A stretch of 64,000 nucleotides of DNA from Paguma larvata. Lineage: Eukaryota > Chordata > Mammalia > Carnivora > Viverridae. Shown piece by piece: positions 10,866 through 22,548 of the stretch (the first letter of the stretch is position 1; each line of letters opens with the position of its first letter). The DNA lies in assembly GCA_030068075.1 (NCBI GenBank), contig JAINVK010000527.1:1-64000 (forward strand), written 5' to 3'. The translations under genes and the position numbers were made by a program. Below the pieces are notes generated by a model. The model saw only the letters and a list, made by a program, of their open reading frames with translations, made no database searches and was not told where the DNA came from.

Positions 10866-13800
10866 TCCTTTTTATTTGCAGTATTATGCCATTTTTATCC
10901 ATCAACTTCTATTTTAATGGAAAGTCATATAGAAGTAGATATAAATGCACATGTTCAGTTATGAATTTATATGTAATTAACCTGGGAGTGTCAGATCGCT
11001 AAGAATCAAAACTCACATAAAACTTTACAAAGACGTAGATCTTTTCTCTATTTAAAACCATCATTTCTGACATTAGTGAGGAATTAAATACCAATTAGGT
11101 TAACTATGTATCAGAAAGGAGGATGCTGAGAACATGATGCATAGGAGAGCTGAAAGTTTTATGAGCTGAAGACTTGTAGAAGAAGACCAGAGATAGACTT
11201 TGCACTTATACCAAAAAGAAAAAAAAAGAAAAAGAAAAAAAAAAAAAAACAACAAGAAAACAAGCCAAACAACCCAGGTTTCAGCATCAAAACAAAAACA
11301 GAAACAAAAAAACTAAACAAACAATATAGGTTTGAGGAGAGAGGCAAAACAAGAAGATTTATACAGCTTGAGGTTAGGCATGGGAGAATAGTAATCCATT
11401 ATAATCTGAGAGCAGTAAAGAACCAGTAAAGGTAGGTCTAAAAATGAGAAGGGGTTCTCAGAGATGGAGAGAATAGCACTATCCATAATTAATTTTCTTT
11501 ATTTAGCTCCACACAGCGTGATGTGATATTCAGGCACTTGCTTTCCCCACCATTCTTTAGTCTTCCGAATTTTCTGTTTCCTTTTGATTGTGCTAATAAC
11601 TGAGGAAAAGTCTGCCTACTTAATGAATACACACGTCTCTCTTCCTGTTCTTTTGTTTACTATGGTCTGTGCTTCCATGCTGAGTAAAACAGAACCTACT
11701 GAATTTCCTGGTAACTTCTAGCATTATCAATAAAACTCTCCTAGTTTCAAAAGTAGGTCATCCCGTAAGTTTTTTTTTTATATTTATGATTATGATTTCA
11801 CATATAATCTGTTACAAATATAATTAAAGATATAATTTGACTTATTACTAAAGAGGATCTTCAGTCACTAGAATGCTTCTATGATAAACCTGTGTGATTC
11901 CAGATACATGTGAAACTTCTTTGGATAGTGTTTTTTGATGGCATTCTGTTTCACTAGTTTTATATTAATTTTCCTGTTTCCCAGGTATCTGCATATATTT
12001 GATCTTTACAGTTATCTGGAGCTAACTTTCAGACTCATCCTTATTGCAAATGCTGTGGTCAACTCTATCTTTTGTTAAAGAATACTTACAACCTTAAGTT
12101 GAACTGTTGTAAGATACCTGTGTTAAGGCAGTTATGCCTTTGTTATCTTCTTACATTGAGGTTCACCTTAGTATTCCATTTCCAGCACTGTTTTACCGAC
12201 TTGTATCTCACTCTCTTCCTGGGAAATCTGTTCATCTTCTCTAAGACCTGGACACTCCCATAAACATTCTGAGTACCCAAAAGACTTAAATTGTTGTTAA
12301 CCCCAGTATTGTTCTAAAAGTCAGCCACTGCTTGCTTTTTGACCTGAAGTGAGTATGCTAGCATAACTCTTTGTTCTTCAGGGTCTTAAGATACTAAAGA
12401 CTATACATAAAAAAATAGTAATATAAATTTGAAAAATCCAAGAAGCAACCAAATTTATACTAACCTATCACCTAGGCATATACAAAACAATGAAAAAAAT
12501 CCAAAAACTAAAACACTCATTTTTGAACAAGCCCCTTTAAGTTATATGGTAGTTTGTTTGAGTCATTCTACACAATGATTTATTTCACGAATATTCCTTA
12601 GCTGTTTAATCATACTTAGTATCTCAGTTTCAAGATGCTCTACTGGTGCCCAGTTCACTTTCCCAACACTGGCAACCCTTAAGGTGGAAGGAAAATGGTC
12701 AGTTATTTACTATTGTTTTCACTGGAGTGAATCAAAATCAACTGACCTACAGGACTTCAGGTGGTGCTGGAGGCCCAGAATGTCTGGACGCTAATCTGAG
12801 ATGTTATGGTTGCCTTTAAGCTACCAGATTAGGGGTCTAAAGGATAAGGACAATATAAACATCTATCTACTCTGGATTAATTAACTGGGGTTCTATATTA
12901 TGACCCTGAATTTAATGATTTCCTAGGTTCGTTTACTAATGTTGTCTAGTAAAAAGCTAGTTCCAAAAGAATATCGTATAGGTGTCCACTAATTTATAGG
13001 TATCACCTACCGCCTGACTCAGAATGTTAGTACTTTAGGGGGACTTGAGAATATTAATCCAACTTCCATATGCTATGTGTGAGGAAGTGTCTTGATGATA
13101 CAGAAATTTCTTCTAAATCTGTGCTCTTCTCTAGGCCTACCTCATGAAACACTCATTATTTTATTCACTTTTTACAATCATATTCTAAGTCGTATCTTTT
13201 TGCTCACTGGCATGTAGCCAATTTCTGACACTCGGGTCCCCTCTTTCCTCCACTATATTCTATTACAATAGCTATGGTTCCCAAACTCCTGGAATGAGTC
13301 AAATAAGACATTAGTTTACTTAGTTTGGATTATCTTGGCAAAAATCCCTGCTCTCATAATGACCACTGAGATTACAGAAGCAAGCTATGTACTTGTTTAC
13401 ATTGGACGACCCCCTTCTAACTCATCTCCCTCTCATCACTGTGACAGCCACATCACATTTTAAGCAGTGAAGTATTATTCAGAGAAGTAATTCTGTAAAC
13501 GTGACTGACTGAATTCCAATTTTTACTTTTGGTCTCATCCACTGACTTCAAGAACTTTATACTAATCATTATTCAAGAGCCCTTATCTGTCTCTAGGTAT
13601 ACTTGGACTTTGGACATCAGGCCTACAACTCAGAATCCTAAGAGTTGTCTCTTATAGATGTAAATGAAATGCTTAATTTCCATTCTACTTACACATTCAG
13701 GAATCAGAGATCGTGTTAAGGATATATAAATAAATACAAAATAAAAGAAAGAAAATAAAGCTAAGTTTTGCACATTTAAATGTAGATAAGTGTGGAGTCG

Positions 13801-14180
13801 ATTAGGAATATAGAAAACTGATACTCATAAAGTCCATCTTCCCAATTAATACTAATTGAGTTTTTAAATATTTTATGATTTCTTCATGCTCTTATAACCA
13901 AACACACAAACTTAGAGTTGATATGTCAAAGTCTCTCAAGTTTACACTGAGCTTATTTTTATTATGTCATAATAAAAGGATAATTTATGAATTTGTTTTA
14001 AAATTCAGTGTCTTAAAATAGTGGCCCTTCCTTATTAAAAGTTATTATTAAAAATCCAAATAAAAGTAATGTGTTTATCTTCTTGCAAAGATCATGCTAT
14101 TTCTTAAGCTTGCATTTATTTGAGCAAAATATATTTGCTTCAGTTTTCTCTCTCTGACTCTCTTTTAAATGAAGAAAATA
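10866..14180. other. Unassigned AT-rich stretch (3.3 kb)
   Basis: No SINE, L1 or LTR was recognised. It holds an A-rich simple tract (about 11213-11250) and otherwise mixed single-copy-like DNA. The part near 12,650-13,640 is less AT-rich and could be a very old LTR-retrotransposon interior, but I could not support that. No convincing coding frame (longest 63 codons). Confidence 0.4.
11213..11250 (+). repeat. A-rich low-complexity tract
   Basis: Nearly pure adenine with scattered G. The frame 11347-11159 on the minus strand is the poly-phenylalanine translation of this tract. Confidence 0.85.
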
Positions 14181-14184
14181 TTTC

Positions 14185-14240
14185 TTAAAATAGTGGCTGG
14201 CAAATAATAGGTGCCAAAATGTTAGCTGAATGAATTCTAT
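14185..14240 (+). repeat. MIR 3'-end relic (sense)
   Basis: The phrase 'agtggctggcaaataatagg' followed by 'ttagctgaatgaat' is the MIR 3' end ('agtgcctggcacatagtagg ... gctgaatgaat'). Confidence 0.6.
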
Positions 14241-14469
14241 GTATCACTTAAGTTTTGTCTTCTGAGACAATAAAGGAAGACAACAGGTAATTAATTAGAT
14301 AATACTAACATGTTGATAATCCCTTATAGAGTTTTACATACACGACCCACTTTAATTCTCAGAGTATCATATAAAGCAGTATCATTATCATGTTTATTTA
14401 TAAAAATTAGAAAGCAGAATTTTGGGCTTGCTGAAGAGCAAAGAACCAAAACGTGGATCTATAGGGTAT

Positions 14470-14607
14470 GTCTCTCAATAATAACAACTACCATTGATTA
14501 ACCACTCATTATATTCCAATAACTGCGTCAGTGTTTCATAGTAATTAGCTTACTAAAACTACATGATAATCTTATTACACAGAGAAAGAATTTAACATTT
14601 ATATAGG
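14470..14607 (-). repeat. MIR relic (antisense), interrupted by a SINE
   Basis: Weak antisense MIR pattern ('ttgattaaccactcattata', then 'ttacacagagaaagaattta'), cut on the right by the next CanSINE. Confidence 0.35.
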
Positions 14608-14620
14608 TTAAGTGATAGTA

Positions 14621-14832
14621 TTTTTGTTTGTTTTTGTTTTGTTTTTGGGGGGGAGAGATAGAGCACACACATGAGCAGAGGAGAGGGGCAAAGGGAGAGA
14701 GAAAAAATCTTACGCAGGTTCTATGCTCAATGTGGAGCCTGACGTGGGGTTCCATCCCAAGACCCTGGGATCATGACCTGAGCCAAAATCAAGAGCCTGA
14801 CACTCAATGGACTGAGCCACTCAGGTGTCCCC
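14621..14832 (-). repeat. CanSINE, antisense, diverged
   Basis: T/G-rich tail at the left, then the GA-rich block, the core 'gatcatgacctgagcc' and the head 'gagccactcaggtgtcccc'. The head differs from younger copies, so this is an older insertion. Degenerate flanks ttaagtgatagta (14608) and ttagtggtacggt (14833) may be the target duplication. Confidence 0.88.
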
Positions 14833-15180
14833 TTAGTGGTACGGTTGTAAGTGTAGGGGCTGAGTTTCTAACACAGTTCTCTGCAGAACCCACAGCATCC
14901 TTAACCCTTCTGGTGTCTTCATGCTAGTGACTATGAGGGCAATAGAGTATGGTTTGAGGGTGTGTTTTTAAATCTAGGTATTTTGTTAAAGAAGAAGTTA
15001 GAGAAAGATATTCTTTTGGAAACATAGAGTAATGGGGTACTTTTACTGGAAATATATGTTCATTGAGCTATTCCTTAATTTCTACTTTTATGACCACCAG
15101 GAAAATTACAAATGTTTTTGCTCTGGACTCAACCTGAATCTCCCTTTACTTTCACCTACAAAGCCTTAAAAGTTCACTTC

Positions 15181-15200
15181 CCCACCCCCCCCCCCCCCCC
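15181..15200 (+). repeat. Poly(C) tract
   Basis: Nearly uninterrupted run of cytosines about 50 bp upstream of the next SINE; length calls here are prone to sequencing error. Confidence 0.9.
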
Positions 15201-15249
15201 GCTTACTTTTCAGTTCCTTAAATCCTTGGAGGAGACGTCATTGTCTTTA

Positions 15250-15467
15250 TGTTATATATATATATATATTTTTTTAATTGTATTTCTTTATTTTGAGAGA
15301 GACAGAAAGACAGTGCAAGTGAGAGAGGGGGAGAGACAGAGGGAGACACAGAATCCAAAGCAGAGCTACAAGTGCAGAGCCTGGCACGGGGCTTGAACCC
15401 ACAAGCCCTGAGATCATGACCTGAGCTAAAGTCAGACGCTCAACCAACTGAGCCACCCAGGTGCCCT
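15250..15467 (-). repeat. CanSINE, antisense, with clear target duplication
   Basis: A (TA)n/T tail at 15253-15277 precedes the GA block, core and head (ending 'gccacccaggtgccc'). Flanks gtcattgtcttta (15237-15249) and gtcattgccttta (15468-15480) differ by one base, a good target-site duplication. The two opposing short frames across it are SINE translations. Confidence 0.93.
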
Positions 15468-15499
15468 GTCATTGCCTTTAAAACCTGGTTCACAAATAG

Positions 15500-15870
15500 T
15501 TATCTCTCTCTAATTAGTGTCCTTCTAATATATCTAGCACTCCGTAGATTAGTTATCTGAAAGCACTACTTCTACAGTGGTTTTTCTGCTTAAAAATAAC
15601 TATTCCCAAATGACTTCTATTTGGTTATGAAATAAAAGCCATGTTTTGTATCCTGAAAATTAGGCATAGGTCATTGTGTTTCCGTAACTCTTATTACCCC
15701 TTATTCTGAACTGTGTATTTTGGCCTTTTTTCTTCCTCAAATACTCTGGGTCATTTTCCACTTACGTGTTATACCATCTTTTTGCTGGGCAGGCTCTAAC
15801 TTATCAATAACAACTTCACCTGTCCTTCAAGATTGGTCAAATACTATGTTACTAGATATCTCATCGAACT
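15500..15870 (+). repeat. L2 LINE 3'-region relic (sense)
   Basis: Scattered L2 phrases in order: 'ctgaaagcactacttctaca', 'ttcctcaaatactctgg' and 'caacttcacctgtccttcaag' (L2: 'aacgccacctgctccttcagg'). Heavily diverged and without an intact frame. Confidence 0.45.
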
Positions 15871-16640
15871 TGGCATTCTTTCATAATTATAAGATATTAA
15901 GTAGGATTATAGGTTCTTTGGATAGCAAGACATAAGGCAAAGATACTCGGATGGATGAAAGTCAAAACTCTGTTACTTTCAGCCCCAAACGAGAGAAGGC
16001 TGCTAGGGGGCTGCGTCCAGGCCCCCTAAAAAAGAGTCTGGGTAACAGCCAGATTTTTTAGATGAGTTGTACCGTTTATTACAAATTCGAAGTTTAACAA
16101 AAGAGAATGTAAATTAATGAAATATTAGTGCAAAAAAGTTGATTCCTTGAAAATGATATTGAACACAGGGAAAAAACTTGATAAATCTTAGTTAAACTCA
16201 AATTGATTACTGCCATATTACATTGAGAAAGACAACTGAAAAAAGATGGAGAGAAACCATAAAGATCTAGAAAGATTCTATACTCAGATTGCTTAACAAT
16301 TGCCTCTAGGTTTTTACTCCACTTTAAGGAAACCAAAACTAGAAATCATAGACAATGCATGGCAAGTATAGTTTATAAAAGAAGATGATGTGGGACTCTG
16401 GAGAATTTAAAAGAAAATAGCTTGAAGTGATTGCCAAGTGTTTACATATTTATATCATTTACATAAAGAGAAAATATTCACTGAGTTTAAGTATGTTTCA
16501 CTTTATGTATCTCTATGTACTTGCATGTATTATATACTTATGTCTTATTATAGTATCCCACTTCGGTTTTATTTCTTTTTCTGTTTTTTATTTTTTGCAG
16601 AGAAATTACTAGCTTCACTCATGTTGGGTAATAATAATAA
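15871..16640. other. Unassigned DNA with a small GC hairpin
   Basis: Contains an 8-bp perfect inverted repeat, tagggggc (16004-16011) and gcccccta (16021-16028), around a 9-base loop; no poly-T follows closely, so it is not terminator-like. No other feature was recognised. Confidence 0.4.
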
Positions 16641-16647
16641 CAGGTGT

Positions 16648-16847
16648 TGGGGTGCCTAGGTGGCTCAGTTGGTTAAGTGTCTGACTCCTGATTTCAGCTC
16701 AGGTCACGATGTCACATGGGGTTCAAACCCCATGTCAGATTCTGTGCTGGCAACATGGACCCTTCTTGAGATTCTCTTCCTCTCCTTTCTCTCTGCCCCT
16801 CCCCTGCTCTTGCTCTCTCTTACTCAAAATAAATAAACTTAAAAAAT
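16648..16847 (+). repeat. CanSINE, sense, with target duplication
   Basis: Head 'ggggtgcctaggtggctcag', CT-rich region and tail 'aaaataaataaactta'. Flanks ataataacaggtgtt (left) and ataataaaaggtgtt (right, about 16848) form the target duplication. The core differs from the feliform consensus, as expected of an older copy. Confidence 0.92.
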
Positions 16848-16879
16848 TAATAATAAAAGGTGTTTTTAATTGAGGACAT

Positions 16880-17070
16880 ACAAGGTCTTAGTTTATATGT
16901 ATTAACTCATTTCATTCTCATAGCAACCCTATTATAACCACCTTGTGTGGATGAGGAAACCAAGGCAGATGGAGGTTAAGTAATCGATTCATATTTTTTA
17001 TGGCTATCAAATGCTGAAGCTCATACTCAAATGAGGGTAGCCTGGCCCCACAGTCCATGAACTAAACCGG
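16880..17070 (-). repeat. MIR SINE relic (antisense)
   Basis: Long readable antisense MIR: 'cattctcatagcaacccta', 'gatgaggaaaccaaggcag', 'aggttaagtaatc' and 'ggcccca cagtcca', all in correct order. Confidence 0.75.
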
Positions 17071-17074
17071 CATG

Positions 17075-18585
17075 TATACTTTATGCTTGTCTACATAAGG
17101 ATATTAAGTCATTGTCCTCTTATATTGATGGATTAAATGAATGAGTCAGCAAGAGAAACTGCATCTGTATTTAAGTAGATTATCCCAGGGCTGCCCAAGG
17201 AAGAGTCAGCCCTATGGGTGCATCTCATACAAACAAATCTGCACTTGTGTTCTGAGCCCCTTCCATTTGCACAGGATAGTTTATCTCTTTAAAAAAACTC
17301 TCCTCGCGTATGTTGACTAGCATCTCATTCCAAACCTCTAATTCCTTGCCACTGGACACTTTTATAATGCCTTCTCATTGAGAAGAAGAGTTGAAAGGTC
17401 TCTGGCATGTCTGGGCTCTCTTCTTTCTTCATTTTCAACTGCATAAATGCAGTTCAACTAATTTTCCCAGTTCAGTGATCTAAACCCTGACCAAGGGAGA
17501 AAATGGAATAAAAGCACCTTGAACCAAAATATATTTCCAAATTTGGCTCTGCCTGCTGACCTCTATTATTATATCCTCGGTTTGTATGTTCAGGACGCCA
17601 TTGAAGCCATCAACCTACCGACACGCCTGCCATGAATCGATCAGAAGAGAAGATAATTTTCATTTTCTCTTTTTAAAATCCAAAATTGTTCCCTCAAAAC
17701 CTCTAAAGGTAGACACACTTTATTTAACACCGTTAAATTCAAAATGCTTACTGACAAGTTCTCTGTCTTACAGTAAGCTCCAGAGAAAAGGTTTTTCTGA
17801 AAACTTGTAAGTGTATTTTAATTATGAACAGAAGGAAAATGTCCAGGCAATTCTCATAATTCAAGTGAAAAGTGATGGGTGCATTAGCAAATGCTAAATT
17901 GAAAGATATTAGTGTTAATAATCTAAAGTGTAGCTTTAAGTAGCTATTAGAAAGTAATTTTTCTTCGTTAACTATAGGTGTTCTATTCACTTGATACACC
18001 TAACTGAACTGGGTAACCCAAGAAAAAAGGGAGTCACTCCATTAGTGACTTAGAGAACCACGATAGACCTCTCTCAACTGATGCCTGCTGAAAACATGAA
18101 TATATTATGATGGATAATGTGTTTCTATAAGAAAATTACATGGGTAATGGCAGCCTCCTTTGATTGCATTATTCTATGTACTCCATTTTTCCTATTTAAA
18201 GTTAATGACTATTTACTCTGTTGAGCTTATTTGAGAAAAAAAAGTGAAAATGACTAATATTGCTTAGATTTTTTTCTCCAGTATGTATAATTTAATATCG
18301 GCTTTCAAACTGCTCAGCCACGAAATAACTAATGGCAGTAATTTCAGACAGTGAATTTTTAATTTCATAAGGATGAATCCATCCTCCTAAGTTCTTAGTT
18401 ATTCACTTTTATACCCATATTTTTTTCTGAACATGTTTGTGCACACAACAAATGTGCCTACATTATCACACACACCATATGTAATCATTCCTTTTCTGAG
18501 TGTCAAGGAAATTATAACTTTTTGTAGAAATTGTGAATTTTCAAATTTGGCTTAAATGTACCTGTTTTAAAGTCAACACTGGGCA
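17075..18585. other. Unassigned DNA, no gene seen
   Basis: Mixed AT-rich sequence without recognised repeats. Two frames (17586-17810 plus, 17999-17748 minus) overlap on opposite strands and have no recognisable content. Confidence 0.4.
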
Positions 18586-18602
18586 TTTTGGTTCCACCGT
18601 GC

Positions 18603-18815
18603 CTTTTTTTTAAATGTTTATTTATTTTTGAGTGAGAGAGAGATAGACAGGGTGTGAGTGGGGTAGGGTAGAGAGAGAGGGAGACAGAATCTGAAGCAGT
18701 CTCTAGGCTCTGAGCTGTCTGCACAGAACCCGACATGGGGCTCGAACCCATGAACCATGAGATCATGATTTGAGCCAAAGTTGGACACTTAACCTACTGA
18801 GCCACCTAGGCATCC
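18603..18815 (-). repeat. CanSINE, antisense, with target duplication
   Basis: Poly-T/'atgtttatttattttt' tail, GA block, core with 'gctgtctgcacagaaccc' and head ending 'gccacctaggcatcc'. Flanks tggttccaccgtgcc (18588) and tggttgcaccttgtc (18816) fit a decayed target duplication. Confidence 0.92.
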
Positions 18816-18984
18816 TGGTTGCACCTTGTCTTTCCACTGAAAGCAACTATAAAATCTGGACAGAATGCATAAAACAGCTATTGGAGCTCTGTAATGTAAA
18901 CCACAGAAAGCAGATGGGAGAATCTGAATCTGAAATTTTTTGGAGGAAGTGGTGAATTTACCATTTCCTTTCTTCTAGTTTCTC

Positions 18985-20005
18985 CAACTTGAGCACAGCA
19001 CACCAGAAGCACAGGCTGAGAGTCCAGAAGATCGCCTTTGTTCTTCTGGCTCGAGAAGCAAGAAAGTGAACATCCAACAGTCAGGAAATATGGAAATCGC
19101 CTGATTTCTTTTCTTCCCCCTTTTCTCTGTTCCCTGACGCCCCAGCTTCTAAGCCCTGGTGGGGATGACAGACACTGGAAACCAATTCTGCAAGACCCAA
19201 AACCCTGAAGAAAGGGAAATTTCCTCTCTGTTCAGTGAAGCTCTGATTCCAAGAGGATTGGGTGAATCCCATTGCTTTTTTTCTCTTTCTCTCCCTGTTG
19301 CTTAACCCCAGACACTGGCACAATTGTAGACGTTCATTGCAGGGTGGGGTAACTAAAATCCCAGTTTTCACCAGAGGATCAAAAAGGAAAGCTCCATGGA
19401 ACTCAAAAATATTGGGAAAATCAGGGAAAGGAAGGAGTTCAATAATGTGACTCCCTAAAACGTTTTTTTTCCGCCACTCATGAGCACATCAAATTACCCA
19501 TTCATGGATCTGATACTATTCCGTATGTCAAAGTATTAAGAATTGAATTAACAGGGCCCCTGCATGGCCCAGTTGGTTCAGCGTCTGACTTCAGCTCAGA
19601 TCATGATCTCTTGGTTCATGAATTTGAGCCCTGTGTTGGTTCTGTGCAGACAGCTCAGGGCCTGGGACCTGCTTAGAATTGTGTCTCCCTGTCTCTCTGC
19701 CTCTCCCCCACTCATTCTCTCTCTCTCTCTGAAAAATAAACATTAAAAATTTTTTTAAAAGAATTGAATTAACAAACCACCAGCTATACTCCATTGGATG
19801 TAAACAAAACTCAGATTCTCATACTATGAAATTCAAAATGCCCAGATACAATCTACTATTACTTGACATGTAAAAAAAGAATTTGAAAATCCTAGCTTGC
19901 ATAGGAAAAGACTATCAATAGATTCTAGCACCTAATAGGCATAGATGTTAAAATTTTGTGACATAGACTTTAAATCAGGTATTTGTTAAGCAATATGAAT
20001 ATATA
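18985..20005 (+). repeat. L1/HAL1-like 5' region and start of ORF1, sense
   Basis: Text matches the 5' UTR of old L1/HAL1 elements: 'ctctgattccaagaggattg', 'ccatggaactcaaaaatatt' and 'gccactcatgagcaca'. After the inserted SINE it reads into the ORF1 start ('accagctatactccattgga', 'taggaaaagactatcaatag', 'atagactttaaatcagg'). It then stops near 20005. A continuation of ORF1 is found at 20845 after an intervening L1. The frames at 19081-19450 are untranslated-region shadows. No intact ORF1 remains. Confidence 0.7.
19554..19759 (+). repeat. CanSINE inserted in the L1/HAL1 5' region
   Basis: Sense copy with the mutated head 'gggcccctgcatggcccag', CT block and tail. Perfect 15-bp target duplication agaattgaattaaca at 19539-19553 and 19760-19774, so both edges are exact. 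Confidence 0.96.
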
Positions 20006-20214
20006 GCAATATGAAAATCTAGATCTTCACTATTTCTCCCCATCTTTTTTCAGTTGTCTTTAATTAGTTGTAGTCATACAACAGTCTTTTTTATAATGTC
20101 AATTTGAGTTTAACTGACTCACATTTCCCTGTGTTCAACATCATTTTCAAGGAATCAACATTTTTTGGCATTATTTCATTAGTTTATGTTCTATTTTGTT
20201 GAAATCACATTATT
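20006..20214. other. Unassigned spacer
   Basis: Not L1-like. It lies between the interrupted ORF1 region and the younger L1 3' end and may be a transduced or rearranged segment. Confidence 0.3.
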
Positions 20215-20355
20215 GAGTATTTACCCCCAAATATAAAAACATTAATTCAAAGGCATACATGGCACCCCTATGTTTATAGTAGCATTATTTACAGTAGCCA
20301 AATTATGGAAGCAGCCCAAGTGTCCATTGATAGATAAATGGATAAAGAAGATATG

Positions 20356-20357
<2 letters not shown>

Positions 20358-20395
<38 letters not shown>
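20358..20395 (+). repeat. (CA)n microsatellite
   Basis: About 19 uninterrupted CA units inside the L1 3' region, at a position where this L1 family commonly carries a variable tract. Confidence 0.95.
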
Positions 20396-20397
<2 letters not shown>

Positions 20398-20612
20398 AAA
20401 TATTATTCAGTCATAAAAATAATGAAATCTTGCCATTTGCAATGATATGCATGGAGCTTGAGTACAATGCTAAGCAAAATAAGTGAATCGGAGAAAGACA
20501 AATACCATACGATTTCATTTATGTGTGAAATTTAAGAAGCAAAACAAATAAGCAAGGGAAAACAGAAAGTGAGAGAAAGAGAGAGAGAAACCAAGAGGCA
20601 GATTCTTAACTC

Positions 20613-20652
20613 TAGAGAACAAACTGTCTGGTAACCAACAGTTTGTTCTCTA
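20613..20652. repeat. 15-bp-arm perfect hairpin inside L1 3' UTR
   Basis: Left arm tagagaacaaactgt (20613-20627), 10-base loop, right arm acagtttgttctcta (20638-20652). The normal L1 has a single 'tatagagaacaaactg...ggttacc' here, so the right arm looks like an inverted copy of the element's own sequence. Confidence 0.85.
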
Positions 20653-20844
20653 TAGACGGAGGGAGGGGAGTGGAGGCATGCATGAAATATGTGATGGGGA
20701 TTAAGGAGTGCACTTGTCCTGATGAGCACTGGGTGATGCATGGAATTGTTGAATCATTATATTGTACACCTGAAACTAATATACCACTGTATGATAACTA
20801 ACTGGAATTAAAATATAATAAAATAAATAAAACAAAGATAACAG

Positions 20845-21008
20845 AAAAAAGAAGACTTTAAAGGAAATATTATAAAAATGTCTCAGCAAGCAATTGTGAA
20901 TACTGTTCAAGCCAATGGATTCATAAAAATTCTCATCCAAGAAACAGAAGATATAAAGAAGGACCAAATAGAAATTTTAGAACCAAAAATCATAATGACC
21001 AAAATAAA
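20845..21008 (+). repeat. L1/HAL1-like ORF1 segment, sense
   Basis: Reads 'gactttaaaggaaatattat', 'cagcaagcaattgtgaatac' and 'gaagatataaagaaggacca', then 'aaaataaaaactcacaggat': the coiled-coil-encoding part of old L1 ORF1. It continues the 18985-20005 segment, with a short re-reading of the 'gactttaaa' region, after the younger L1 insertion. Confidence 0.72.
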
Positions 21009-21597
21009 AACTCACAGGATGGCCTTTCAGTAGGTAAATATATAAATAAACTGTGTGGTACAATAGACTATAAATATTACTCAACACTAAAAAGAAATGA
21101 GCTACTAAGCCATGAAAAATATGGAAGAAACTTAGATGAGTATTACTCAGTGAAAGAAGCCACTCACAACAAGCTACATACTGTATGATTCCAACTATAT
21201 AATGTTCTGGAAAAGACAAAACTATGGAGACAGTGGAAATATCTGTGGTTGCTGGTGTGAGGGGGAGGGGAGGAGGGAGGAACAGGTAGATCAGGAAGGA
21301 ATTTTAGGACAATGAATATACTGTGTTCGATACTATTTATGGATACATGTCATTATACATTTGTACAAGCTCACAGAATTACAACACCTAGAGAATCATA
21401 ATATAAAGTATGAGCTTTGGGTGATTATTATGTATCAATGTAAGTTTTTCAGTTGGAACAAGTGTACCACTCTGACAAGTGACATCGATACTGGACGGAG
21501 GGTGGGGGTGAGCTATGCACGTGTGGAAGCAGGGAAAGCCCCCCACCTCGATGTTGTTGTGACTCTAACTATGCTCTAAAAAATAAAATATTTTTAA
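21009..21597 (+). repeat. Old LINE-1 end of ORF2 plus 3' UTR, sense
   Basis: Immediately after the ORF1 text the sequence jumps to the L1 3' end: 'aataaactgtgtggtacaat', 'aaagaaatgagctactaagc' and 'gactttgggtgat'-type text (about 21412). It then reads 'tcaatgtaagtttttcagtt', 'accactctgacaagtgacat' and 'aactatgctctaaaaaataa'. Most of ORF2 is missing between this and the preceding ORF1 segment. Confidence 0.78.
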
Positions 21598-21599
21598 TC

Positions 21600-22545
21600 A
21601 TTTCACAGGATGGGCATACTAGCTGAAGGGAGATGACAGAACAGGTCAATGCATTTGAAGACACACCAATAGACAGAAAGCACCGAATCTGCAAAATGGT
21701 GAAGAAAAAAAAAATGAAAAATAATTCTAATATTCCATTGCTTGGTAGTCTTGGGAAATGTAATCTAGATATCTTCCCATTCCGGAGGCCAGTTTAAGGA
21801 TCTGGGAAGTTTATATTATGTCATTTTATATAAGGGAAGGTCCTCCAATCTTGTTTATTTGTTTAGTGGTGAATGATGGCTATGCCACCTGCCTTACCCC
21901 AGTCCGCCCTAGTGACCAATCCTGACCTTTTCCCCTCCCCTGGCTGGTTACTCAGGGAGGACTTCACCCACACATAATGTTGCTGATGGTGTCTAAACAT
22001 CTAACATCACTCTCACTTAAATTAGATCCTCCCTCACCTTATATTCTTCTCTCTCACTCTGAAACTCCCGGCTTTCATAGCTATTTTTAGATCATTAGGT
22101 TTTTGAATGGCACGAATGCTCCTCTTTGATTTACAGCTTTCTGTGCCCCATTCAGCTTTTAGGTCAGTCAACTCCTTTGCTCTCTCGGAGCATAAAATCC
22201 TTCTTGCGCTCTGGCTCCACAATCCCACAGGCTCAAGTTCCGATTTACTAGCCGAATACTTTTGTGTTTCATGCTGAGCTACCTACCATCCATTCCCTGA
22301 AGCCAAGTTTCAGAAACGTTTATCTACTTAAAAATCTTGAGGAGTTTATAATGTCTCAGAATTTTCCTATGCTGGGCAAGGAGTATTGAAGAAATACGAT
22401 TTTGTTTTCTTTGCTGATTTTGTGACTTCTTTACAAATGAGTCCTTTAACCATTTCACATAGTAGTGTTTCATTTCTAATTGATAGCTATCATATTCTGG
22501 CACAAATCCCCATAGAATGACAAAGGAGAAGTAGTTTAATATTTT
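21600..22545. other. Unassigned DNA
   Basis: Mixed-composition sequence with no recognised repeat. The minus-strand frames at 22228-22034 and 22593-22324 lack homology that I recognise. Confidence 0.35.
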
Positions 22546-22548
22546 GTT

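Larger units (their letters stand above)
20215..20835 (+). repeat. Carnivore LINE-1 3' end, sense, 5'-truncated
   Basis: Reads as the end of ORF2 and the 3' UTR: 'gcccaagtgtccattgatag', 'atttcatttatgtgtgaaat', 'gatgagcactgggtgatgca', 'tgtacacctgaaactaatat' and then an A-rich tail at 20810-20832. A (CA)n microsatellite and a small inverted duplication lie inside it. It is clearly younger than the L1/HAL1 sequence on either side, and all coding frames are broken. Confidence 0.88.

Noticed and set aside
12650..13640. Possible ancient LTR-retrotransposon interior
   Set aside because: Composition differs slightly from its flanks, but no LTR, motif or alignment could be supported by eye.
16001..16030. 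GC hairpin as possible transcription terminator
   Set aside because: Eukaryotic context, no defined gene upstream, and the A-run after it is not a poly-U signal in the sense direction.
22020..22280. Possible LTR-like promoter region ('cataaaatccttcttgcgctc')
   Set aside because: No TG...CA boundaries with a duplication were found and no polyadenylation signal was in a convincing position.
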